Source: Candidatus Gerdarchaeota archaeon (GTDB lineage Archaea; Asgardarchaeota; Heimdallarchaeia; JABLTI01). From it: a stretch of DNA of 16,904 nucleotides. Position numbers and translations under genes: made by a program. Of the stretch, positions 6,441-14,100 are shown one piece after another; the first letter of the stretch is position 1, and the number at the start of each line of letters is the position of its first letter. A model generated the notes under the pieces. The model saw nothing but the letters and a program-made list of their open reading frames with translations. It did no database searches and was not told where the DNA came from. Location: contig JAEOUJ010000052.1 in assembly GCA_016839405.1 (NCBI GenBank), positions 1-16,904 on the forward strand, written 5' to 3'.

Positions 6441-7637
6441 TTAATAATTATCCATAAAATTACTAGCCATTGTTCCTGCTTTTGTTTTGTAACCGAAATC
6501 AAGTAAAGCTTGTTCTAATGATGTTAAAGCAATAATAGCAAAATGGGGATTGGCTCCATAACCCATATTACCAAGTCTTAATACTTTTCCTCCAAGAACG
6601 GAACCCCATGCTCCTGCTATTAGAACACCATATTTACTCCAAAGATGAGAAATTAATTTATTTGAATCAATTCCTTTTGGAACCTTAATCGTAGTTACAG
6701 TTGGTGAAACTGTTTCTTTTGTTTTTGGATATAATTCAAGACCAATACTTTCAATTGCTTTTATAATTGCATTAGAAATTCTAAGGTGACGTTGAAAAAC
6801 GTTTTCTAATCCTTCTTCCAATATCAAATCTACACTTTCCCTAAAAGCATATAGATCAGATACAGAATGAGTGAATGGCATTGATCTATTTTTAATCCAT
6901 GATTTTGTCCAAACTGACAAATCTGAATAAAAAGTTGGAATAGATTCTCTTCTATTAATTATCTCTATAGCTTTATTACTTAAACTCAAAAAAGCAATTC
7001 CAGGTGGAGCTGATAAGCATTTTTGACTTGCTCCTAAATTTATATCAATACCCCAATCATCTGTTTGAACGTTGGTACCAGCATTACTACTTACTGCATC
7101 TACGATTAAAACCGCATTACTTTTTTGGCATAATTTTCCTATATCTTTCAAAGGATTTAGTGTACCACTTGGTGTTTCACAATGAATAACTGTAATTGCT
7201 TTTACATCAGGATATTTTTCAAGAGCTAATTTTACTTGCTCAATTGTTATTATATCATCATATCCATCAGTAGCAATTATAATTGGTTCAGCCTTACAAT
7301 CTTTAACCATTCCAGCAAAACCATGGCCAAAAATACCGCTAGCAAAAACTAATACCTTATCCTTTGGTTCAACAATACTGTTTAATGCTGCATCAAGCGC
7401 TAACATACCTTCTCCAGGAAGAATTAAAACCTCATTTTTTGTTTTGATAACTTTGGCAGTTTTTTGGCAAGTTTCTAAAAACCAATCGGGAAAATCTGGG
7501 TCTAAATCTGGGTTTGTAATTTGTTTACCAATAGCTTGTAACACTCGAGGTGGGACCATTGTTGGTCCTGGCGTATAAATTAAACACCAATCTCTATCAA
7601 AAAATTGCTTGTAGAAATTATTTTCACTAGTTTTCAT
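6441..7637 (-). CDS. Class V PLP aminotransferase, serine/alanine-glyoxylate (SPT/AGT) type
   Basis: The fold-type I PLP enzyme signatures are clear: TPGPT near the N-terminus (22-26), GEGMLALDAAL (75-85) for phosphate binding, HCETPSGT (152-159), DAVSS with D180 contacting the pyridine nitrogen, SQKCLSAPPG with K206 as the Schiff-base lysine, and LRLGNMG with R354, the usual substrate-carboxylate arginine. This pattern is that of the serine-pyruvate/alanine-glyoxylate/serine-glyoxylate group, also containing ureidoglycine-glyoxylate and other relatives; the substrate cannot be fixed from sequence. A TTG at 7673 would give 12 extra residues, but homologues begin near the TPGPT block. The ATG at 7637, preceded by GAGAG, is the better start. 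The 5' side holds a structured RNA candidate, so this gene may have a regulated leader of about 200 bases. Confidence 0.92.
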   Translation of the reverse strand: MKTSENNFYKQFFDRDWCLIYTPGPTMVPPRVLQAIGKQITNPDLDPDFPDWFLETCQKTAKVIKTKNEVLILPGEGMLALDAALNSIVEPKDKVLVFASGIFGHGFAGMVKDCKAEPIIIATDGYDDIITIEQVKLALEKYPDVKAITVIHCETPSGTLNPLKDIGKLCQKSNAVLIVDAVSSNAGTNVQTDDWGIDINLGASQKCLSAPPGIAFLSLSNKAIEIINRRESIPTFYSDLSVWTKSWIKNRSMPFTHSVSDLYAFRESVDLILEEGLENVFQRHLRISNAIIKAIESIGLELYPKTKETVSPTVTTIKVPKGIDSNKLISHLWSKYGVLIAGAWGSVLGGKVLRLGNMGYGANPHFAIIALTSLEQALLDFGYKTKAGTMASNFMDNY

Positions 7638-7723
7638 TTTTCTCTCAAAAATAGTGTAATAATGAGTATTCAAAAGTATTATGTGTTTATTTTTTAGAAA
7701 ATGCTATTCAATATAAAAATTGA

Positions 7724-7837
7724 GGGAATGTCACTCCAAACCAAATGCTGAGATCCTAAAAGCGATTTAATTATCTCTCTTTTGCGGATGGGGAGATACT
7801 AGCTGACTTAATAGCATCATGCGGAGTGTACTTTCCC
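7724..7837 (-). ncRNA. Candidate structured RNA closed by a long terminal helix (small RNA or aminotransferase leader)
   Basis: The ends pair: GGGAA (7724-7728) with TTCCC (7833-7837) and CACTCC (7732-7737) with GGAGTG (7823-7828), 11 bp interrupted by a 3x4 internal loop and enclosing 85 bases. Inside, ATGCT (7745-7749) pairs with AGCAT (7813-7817), and TATCTC (7772-7777) with GAGATA (7793-7798). The helices nest into a rod. On the minus strand a TATA element (about 7857-7864) lies 24 bases before 7837, and the helix is followed by UUUUU (7718-7714). Promoter, closed helix and U-run agree on a minus-strand RNA of about 114 bases. If the U-run does not terminate, it becomes the leader of the aminotransferase gene 86 bases on, as a riboswitch would be. 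Plus-strand transcription would allow two extra G-U pairs, so orientation is not certain. No known RNA class was recognised. Confidence 0.45.
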
Positions 7838-7856
7838 AAGTTTAATTGGAATTACC

Positions 7857-7864
7857 TTATAAAA
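7857..7864 (-). promoter_or_regulatory. TATA box for the structured RNA candidate
   Basis: On the minus strand the sequence reads TTTTATAA. It is centred about 24 bases upstream of the first base of the predicted terminal helix, the spacing expected between an archaeal TATA box and its start site. It overlaps the first of the AAAATGC repeats. Confidence 0.4.
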
Positions 7865-7898
7865 TGCATTTAGAATGAGGCAAAATGCAGTAAAATGC
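7861..7898. repeat. Helically phased AAAATGC repeats
   Basis: AAAATGC occurs at 7861-7867, 7882-7888 and 7892-7898, with a degenerate copy, AGAATGA, at 7872-7878. The starts are 11, 10 and 10 bases apart, about one DNA turn. They lie between the E2 stop codon and the TATA element of the RNA candidate, so on the minus strand they are directly upstream of that promoter. A further AAAATGCTATT at 7698-7708 exactly matches 7892-7902. The pattern suggests a protein bound along one face of the helix. Confidence 0.45.
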
Positions 7899-7913
7899 TA
7901 TTTTATTCTAACT

Positions 7914-8372
7914 TTAACCTAAAGCATCCCAAGTAGCATATTTTTCCACATATAATTTTGCTTTTCTTTCAAATTCTTTTCTTGAATTTTTAAATTCCTT
8001 AGATGCAGTTGTATTTAATGGATCATCTGGATTTGGATTTGATAATAGAAATCTTAAGGATTCTACTATATCAACCAAATTACTTGCTGGAGTCCAATCT
8101 TTTCCTAGAATACCAACACAAATTCTATCTTTGAATATATTCGGATGCCAAATGGGTGTTAGAGCTTTAACTTTAGGTGGTTTAAAAGGGAAGGATCTTG
8201 GAATTCTTATTTCAAATTGAAATACCCCACCTGAATATAATCCCGTACCAATTAGAAATCCTCTCCAAATGCGAGTGTCACCATTAACTGGTTGAAAATT
8301 TGGCTCTTCTTTTTTCATATCTCCAGCTTCAATTGCTAATCTTGCCCAGAAGTCATCCTCACTAAGTTCCAT
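7914..8372 (-). CDS. Ubiquitin-conjugating enzyme E2 (UBC fold)
   Basis: An E2 takes an activated ubiquitin-like protein from E1 onto its catalytic cysteine and passes it to a target lysine, usually with a RING-type E3. The 152-residue protein is one complete UBC domain: a helix at the N-terminus, FPFKPPKV (61-68, the PxxPP turn), HPN (76-78), catalytic C85 in DRICVGIL, WTPASNLVDIVESLRFLL and SNPNPDDPLN (111-120). All hallmark E2 residues are present, so it is predicted active. The ATG at 8372 has GAGG (minus strand, about 8382-8385) 9 bases upstream. No ubiquitin, E1, RING or deubiquitinase gene is in the window, unlike the compact clusters known from some archaea. Archaeal E2s are known from Asgard archaea and Caldiarchaeum, which supports the lineage guess. 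Confidence 0.95.
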   Translation of the reverse strand: MELSEDDFWARLAIEAGDMKKEEPNFQPVNGDTRIWRGFLIGTGLYSGGVFQFEIRIPRSFPFKPPKVKALTPIWHPNIFKDRICVGILGKDWTPASNLVDIVESLRFLLSNPNPDDPLNTTASKEFKNSRKEFERKAKLYVEKYATWDALG

Positions 8373-8434
8373 TTATTCAATCCTCAGATATTTCTAAACA
8401 TGCTCATTAATAGTCTTATTGTTTTGTGTAAATG

Positions 8435-8517
8435 ATTTATAATTGTGTTTTATTTGAAAGTTTTACGGAATAACTGTAAAATATCTGTTGGATTATTATA
8501 TTTTTTATTATAAAAAT
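8435..8517. promoter_or_regulatory. Divergent promoters between the E2 and the repeat-protein gene
   Basis: The 230-bp gap between divergent genes contains a minus-strand TATA-like AATTATAAAT (8435-8444) for the E2, predicting a leader of about 40 bases, and a plus-strand TATAAAAA (8509-8516) for the small gene. Between them TTTTAC (8461-8466) and GTAAAA (8476-8481) form a short inverted repeat that could be an operator shared by both. No other element was recognised in the gap. Confidence 0.35.
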
Positions 8518-8602
8518 ACAATTTGTTCTTTCCAAAAGACTTTTTTTAAGTAGACGCATTAAGGTAATAACATTACATTACATCTCTTTAGGATGATTAG
8601 GT

Positions 8603-8866
8603 ATGGCGAAAAGAATTCCTGAACTCGATGCAGCAATCCGCTGGAAGACCTTCTATGATATTTTATTACAAAGGCAATTTAGAGAAGAAAAAGATAAAGG
8701 AATCGTTGCAGCTATCTTTTGTTTAAGTAAATATCCTGCAACTTTTGACACAATTATTCGCTGGAAAGCGTTATGTGAAATTCTTGAAAGAGACCCTTTT
8801 AAAGTTGATATCCCCAGAAGAGGTGTTATAGCAGCTTTAATACTTTTGTCTATACAAAAAAGATAA
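8603..8866 (+). CDS. 87-residue protein made of two copies of a ~36-residue repeat
   Basis: No known family was recognised. The protein is almost entirely an internal duplication: repeat 1 (about 9-43) and repeat 2 (about 49-84) share the order D-x-x-IRWK-x4-IL-x4-F, then after a charged turn G-[IV]-[IV]-AA-x3-LS. At least 13 positions are identical with a single one-residue gap. Each unit predicts as a helix (IRWKTFYDIL / IRWKALCEIL), a charged loop and a hydrophobic helix (GIVAAIFCLS / GVIAALILLS), so the whole is probably a small four-helix protein. The ATG at 8603 follows GGATGAT (8591-8597) at 5 bases. It diverges from the E2 gene and converges with the methionyl-tRNA synthetase gene, 37 bp apart. 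The clean repeat and proper start signals argue that it is a real gene. Its function is unknown. Confidence 0.72.
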   Translation: MAKRIPELDAAIRWKTFYDILLQRQFREEKDKGIVAAIFCLSKYPATFDTIIRWKALCEILERDPFKVDIPRRGVIAALILLSIQKR

Positions 8867-8893
8867 CACTGTTGGTTGAAAAAAGAAATTTGT

Positions 8894-8920
8894 GCTCAAA
8901 AAATTATCTTACTTTTGAGC
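8894..8920 (-). terminator. Hairpin terminator at the 3' end of the methionyl-tRNA synthetase gene
   Basis: GCTCAAAA (8894-8901) and TTTTGAGC (8913-8920) form a perfect 8-bp stem with an 11-base loop spanning the stop codon of the synthetase gene. On the minus strand it is followed by a T-rich stretch (ATTTCTTTTTTC, about 8879-8890). It also lies 27 bp past the stop of the converging plus-strand gene, so it could limit read-through both ways. Confidence 0.45.
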
Positions 8921-11039
8921 CATTAGGTACTTCTCTTAAAGGCACTAAAATTGATATTTCTGGTGCAGCATCAGCAGCTAAAAGCATTCCGTTTGATTCT
9001 ATTCCTCGGATTTTTGCTGGCTCTAAATTTGTTACAACAACAATTTGTTTTCCTATTAATTCATCTGGTTTGTAACGTTCTGCAATTCCTGCTACAATTT
9101 GTCTTTCTTCAGACCCAATATCTACTTTGATTTTCATTAATTTATTTGCGCCTTCAACAGCTTCAACAGTTTTTATAGTGCCAATTCGTAAATCTAATTT
9201 CTGAAATTCTTTAAAAGATAATAATTCATTAGTCATTTTTGTCTCACTTTTAGGTTTTTTATCATTATTTTTCTTTTTATGTTCTTTATTTTTCTCTTGT
9301 TTTCTTGGATCTAATTCAGGATTTTCAGCAATAATCTGATAAATAGATTCACTACCCCATTCCAATCCATACTTAATAATCTCCTCTAATTCAATTTTGT
9401 TGAAAAGAGGTTTTGGTTGTTTTGATATCTTATGTCCTTCTTGTATTTGTTTATTAATTAGATCCCATGAGTTATGATGCAAATCTTGTTTTAAATTTAG
9501 ATACTTAAAGATTTTTTCAGCTGAGAAAGGAATAAAAGGTGCTATCATAATTGCTATTCCTTTACAACATTGTATGCAAGTGTTTAGAGTAGTAGCAACT
9601 CTTTCTAATGCGTTATTTTTATGATCTTCCCATGGTTTTTTAGCTTGGAAATATCTATTACAGTCTCTAACAAAATCTAGGATTGTTAAGAGTGTCTTTT
9701 GAAATTCTAATTTGCTAAATTCTTTTGAAACTTTAATGGCAGTTTTACTCATATTGTCTAGAATTGTTTTGTCAATTGTTTCAATTTTTCCTTTTGCTGG
9801 TACTTTACCATCATAGTATCTATTAATAAAAGTCAAAGTTCTATGGATGAAATTGCCAAGAATATCAGCTAGATCAACATTAATGCTATCTCGAAACTCT
9901 GTCCATAAGAAATCTGTATCATGACGTTCAGGTGCGATTTTCATTATGTAATAACGCCAATAATCCACAGGATATAATTCTAAAGCAGTATCCGTAAAAA
10001 TGCCGATTTTTTTACTTGATGAAAATTTTTGTTTTTCATAATTTAACCATTGAAAAGCTTTCACATAATCTGCTAAAACAAATCCATCATCAGCTCCTGT
10101 TAAAGTTGCAGGGAAGGTAATTGTGTGAAAAGGAACATTATCTTTGCCAATAAAATTCACAACATAGGTATCTGGATTTTTCCAATATTTTTTCCATAAA
10201 TCTGGATTCCCTTGTTGTTTTGCCCATTCCATTGAAATTGAAATATAACCTATTGGTGCATCAAACCAAACATAGAATACTTTATCACGATAACCATCTA
10301 AAGGTATAGGAATACCCCATTCAATATTTCTAGAAATACATCTAGGACGCAAACCCTCCTTTATCCAACTATTAGCAATTGACAAAGCAGTTTTTGGCCA
10401 ATCTTTATGTGAATCTATCCATTCCTTAATCTTTGACTCCAAACCTCCGAGATCAAGGAATAAATGAGTTTCTGTTAAAATTTTTGTATTACTTTTACCA
10501 CAAATAACACAACGAGGATTTATTAGATCTATTCCATCTAGTACTTTTGAGCAATTTTCACATTGATCACCACGGGCATGTTCATAATTGCAATTTGGGC
10601 AAGTTCCAATGACAAATCTATCAGGTAAATTACGTTCACAATTTTTACAATAAAGAGTTTGAATTTCTTTTTCTTTAATATATCCATTTTCATGTAATCT
10701 TAGGAAAAGGTGTTGAGTTATTTCTGTATTTTCAGGAGTATGTGTACGACTGAATAAGTCATATGATAATCCAAACCGTTCATAAATATCCTTCTGTTTA
10801 TTGTGCATCTGCTCTACGAATTCTTCTACAGGCATTCCAGCTTCTAAAGCTGATACTTCAGCTGGAGTTCCATGGTCATCTGTTCCGCATATGGCTAATA
10901 CTTCTTCTCCTTTTTGCCTTAAATATCGTGCATATATATCTGCTGGCAATAAAGAAGAGACTAAATTTCCGAGATGCTTCACAGTGTTCACATATGGCAA
11001 TGCGCTAGTAATTAGATATCTTTTCTTCTTTTTTGACAC
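8904..11039 (-). CDS. metG: Methionyl-tRNA synthetase with C-terminal tRNA-binding domain
   Basis: Class I synthetase charging initiator and elongator tRNA with methionine. The Rossmann core carries HLGN (22-25) as the HIGH motif and KFSSSKK (338-344) as a variant KMSKS loop. The connective insertion has four CxxC knuckles (Cys 131/134, 147/150, 160/163, 177/180), enough for two zinc sites as in archaeal/E. coli-type enzymes. WFDAPIGY (258-265) is conserved. A helical anticodon domain follows to about 545, then a lysine-rich linker (about 578-600) and an EMAP-II/Trbp-like tRNA-binding domain (about 605-711) that usually mediates dimerisation and tRNA binding. The longest frame starts at GTG 11048, only 1 base from GGAG. 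The GTG at 11039 lies about 8-10 bases from GGAGTG and is preferred, giving 711 residues. Confidence 0.97.
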   Translation of the reverse strand: MSKKKKRYLITSALPYVNTVKHLGNLVSSLLPADIYARYLRQKGEEVLAICGTDDHGTPAEVSALEAGMPVEEFVEQMHNKQKDIYERFGLSYDLFSRTHTPENTEITQHLFLRLHENGYIKEKEIQTLYCKNCERNLPDRFVIGTCPNCNYEHARGDQCENCSKVLDGIDLINPRCVICGKSNTKILTETHLFLDLGGLESKIKEWIDSHKDWPKTALSIANSWIKEGLRPRCISRNIEWGIPIPLDGYRDKVFYVWFDAPIGYISISMEWAKQQGNPDLWKKYWKNPDTYVVNFIGKDNVPFHTITFPATLTGADDGFVLADYVKAFQWLNYEKQKFSSSKKIGIFTDTALELYPVDYWRYYIMKIAPERHDTDFLWTEFRDSINVDLADILGNFIHRTLTFINRYYDGKVPAKGKIETIDKTILDNMSKTAIKVSKEFSKLEFQKTLLTILDFVRDCNRYFQAKKPWEDHKNNALERVATTLNTCIQCCKGIAIMIAPFIPFSAEKIFKYLNLKQDLHHNSWDLINKQIQEGHKISKQPKPLFNKIELEEIIKYGLEWGSESIYQIIAENPELDPRKQEKNKEHKKKNNDKKPKSETKMTNELLSFKEFQKLDLRIGTIKTVEAVEGANKLMKIKVDIGSEERQIVAGIAERYKPDELIGKQIVVVTNLEPAKIRGIESNGMLLAADAAPEISILVPLREVPNGSKVR

Positions 11040-11128
11040 TGTTACCACACTCCTTTTTTCTCGATAATATCTGAGAAAAATTCTTAGAGCTTTTTCATAG
11101 TGGATTGAGGCATCATGATACTATTTAA

Positions 11129-11145
11129 CTTTTTTTGAAAAAAAG
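11129..11145 (-). terminator. Oligo-T terminator after the ligase-fusion gene
   Basis: Seventeen bases after the stop codon at 11162 the minus strand reads GCTTTTTTTC (about 11137-11146). This run of seven T is an archaeal-type termination signal, followed by the complementary A-run. It separates the ligase-fusion gene from the methionyl-tRNA synthetase gene, whose own promoter must lie in the remaining roughly 90 bp. Confidence 0.45.
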
Positions 11146-11161
11146 CTGAATTACTAGTGAT

Positions 11162-14100
11162 TTATTTAGAGCTTTTAAAAACAGTAATGCGAGGTGTTTC
11201 TGTTAATCCAATTAGGGAATCATCTATTAAACCGACATTATCATAAATTCGGCAATAAAATGACACAGTTTTTTGTTTATAGGATCTAAATAATCCTTTT
11301 CTCATTGAAGGTGGTCTCCAATCAAATGACTCTAAAATAAATTTCTCGCCTTTTTTGATGCGCATTCTTAATTTATATCTTTTAAGTACTCTAATAGAAT
11401 TATTATCATACTGTACAATTTCAACTTCTCTTAATTCACATCTAGTTTTAAAATTTAATTTTGGAGTTATTTCAGATTTATAATTACTATTAACTCGTTG
11501 TTTTAGAGGAGGATTTCCACTTAGAGCTATTGTAGCAATTTTTGCTAAAGGTGGGGATGTTTGAACATAAGAGCTTATTGTCGTACTTCTATAGGTAAAT
11601 TCAGCATAAACCATCCAATTTGATGAACACATACTTGGAGGAATTAAAATTGGTATATCTAATGAAAATGTTCTTTGATTGAATCTTCCTTTCTTTTCAT
11701 AAAGTCTCAGAACACCTCTTTGAGATAAAGCCCAAAGTGTAATTCTTCCTCTTATATTACGCTTTTCTGTTTTTACTTTAATATTGACTGAGGAATCACC
11801 AACTTGGTTTGGCGGGATAGAGAGTTTTTCAATTGAAGGTAATTTTTCTTTAGAAGATTTAATTCTCATAAATGATTGGAAATCTGTAGCTAGAACCTTT
11901 CTACTTTTTAAATTTCTTACAATAAATTTTATTTTGAAATCACCATGAGCATTATTGATATCAATTGGAATTGGCAAATAACACTGTTCCTTTAAGGATG
12001 CAGCTTCAAGGTTGATTTTTTCTTGAAATGCCTTTTTAGTGAATTTATTAGAAGAATTTAATGATTCGACTTCAGCTTCAATAGTAATTGGAAAAGAAGT
12101 CATAGATTGAATTATTGATCTTCTCCACTTCAATCTAATAACAGGTACAATTAAATTACTGGTTGTTCTACTAGGTAGATTTACCACAGATAGACCTCTA
12201 ATGAACTTGCTATCTCTATAAGGTTCTTGATCAAATACTTTAGTCACTTTTGTTGTTGAAATAGCAGTCCTATTAGAAGTAGATTTTCTAGTATAATTTC
12301 TATTAATTGTTTTTTTCGTGATTGTTGGTTTTGGAATTGAAATTTCTCTTCGAGTAGCATTCCTTGAATTTGCAACTGAAGCATAGGATTGAGCTGGTTT
12401 TCTTTGTGTTGTTGTGGGGCGTTTATTACGTATAGCTGTCGTTGTAATTATTTTTTTGCTTTTAGTACTCCTCGTTTTTACTGGCTTTTTAGCAGCTACT
12501 TTTTTACTCTTAGGTTTTCTTGAAGTGCTTGTAGTTTTTTTACGAGATATTGGTGCTGTTTTCATTTTAGGTTTAGGTGCTTGTTTACTTATTACACTCT
12601 TTACTTTTTTAGGTGGTGGGCTAATTGGTTTACTTTTACTTATTTGTGAAATAGTGCTTCTAGTAATTGGTCTAGTTGTTCTTTGAGGAATAGGCTTAGG
12701 TAATGGTTTCTTAGCCTTTTCTAATTTTTGTATCCTTTCTTGTCTTTTCTTTTCTAATTCTCTCTCTTTTTTGACCTTTTCGCGAAGCATTTTAGTTTTA
12801 AGAGCTTGTTTGGCTTTTAATCTAGCTTGTTCTTTAGCCATTACTTTCTTTCGTCTTAATCTTGAATCTTGTTGCAATTTACGTGCTAATGTGCTTTTTG
12901 TGCTACTTGTTGTTCGTTTTGGAGTGACAGCTTTTGCTGATAATAACCCTGAGAAGTCTGTACTAGGTCTTCCTAGAATTTCACAAAATGAACTTCTTGG
13001 TTTACCATTTAATAGGGATAAACTATTGATAATATTCCCAACATTTCCATGATTTTTCTCAAATAAATAAAACATGAAAGTAGTTGTTGAAATTGGTGGT
13101 GCTATTCTGGCTGTTCCCCATAACATTATCAATAGTGGTGAGATATCTTGTTCTGTAACTTTTAGTTCTACTAACTCCGGTTTTAGCCAAATTAACAATG
13201 ATTTTAATGAATCGAAAATTTTTCCAGGTGGGCCACCAGTTTCTGGATTGTGATTATAATACTTTACAAACTCCCCTCCAGAAGATTCAATAGATGGATC
13301 TCCTTGAAATTTAGCAAACATACCAAAATTAACTGCTCTTTTTCTATGTTCAAATATAGTATTACCTTTTACATCTGGTATAATTTGGCCACTAGAAATC
13401 AATTTTGAAGCTTTAAGAGCTAGAGCTTGGATTAGAATAATAATTGCTAGCCTTATTCGTTGATCAAATTGTGTATCAAAAAAACGAAATTCTATAGTTC
13501 CATAATCCGTAAATGGAGAGGCATCTACATATCTATCATCTGGGATTTCTTTCCGAACATATCTAGAAAATTGTTGTCTTGTAAACGAAGAGCTGACATA
13601 TGGAAGATATTCTGGTATATTTGGTCCTAGTTGACCTGAATTTTCTTTTAATCTAATACTCCTTACACAATCAGGTGCAAGTATTAGTGTTCGTCCATCT
13701 GATCCTTGTTTAAGTATTATTCTACCTGTAGTTTTTCTATCGATAAAAGGAGATGTACTTGATATTGCTATTAAATGAGGTATATATGCCCTAATCATAT
13801 TATAAACAGCATATTTTTCCTTTGTACTTTGGAAATTGTCAATATGATGGTGCTCACCACAAGTAACACCTGCACGATATTCTGATTGATAAGGATTAAA
13901 TCCTAAAGGTTGAACATTATAACCTTTTGTAATTGAAGCTGATGCTGCTATATATAGTGTATTTATCCACCAATCTAATTCTTCAAGATACTCACATGGT
14001 GGAGTTACTAATTCTAATAACCATGTAATTTGTGAAATATTAGGATCAGGTCCAAAAACATTTACTGCAATAACCTTTCCATTAAAAAGATACTGAATTT

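Noticed and set aside
7724..7837. Box C/D or H/ACA guide RNA, or 5S rRNA.
   Set aside because: A near C-box (ATGATGC) exists on the minus strand but no CUGA D-box accompanies it. The only ACA falls inside the terminal helix. No 5S consensus is present.
7698..7902. A small transposon (MITE) with terminal inverted repeats and target duplication.
   Set aside because: The inverted repeats lie 15 and 54 bases inside the direct repeats rather than at their edges, and one direct repeat belongs to a local AAAATGC array, so a phased regulatory array explains it better.
10763..11067. Overlapping plus-strand frames near the 5' end of the methionyl-tRNA synthetase gene.
   Set aside because: Antisense of the conserved catalytic domain, with no start signals.
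12414..13052. Two plus-strand reading frames (12414-12686 and 12771-13052) encoding very hydrophobic, Leu/Val-rich peptides that look like membrane proteins.
   Set aside because: They are the antisense of the Lys/Arg/Ser/Thr-rich linker region of the ligase fusion; such codons read as Leu/Val/Phe on the other strand. They have no Shine-Dalgarno site and sit inside a gene with intact domains.
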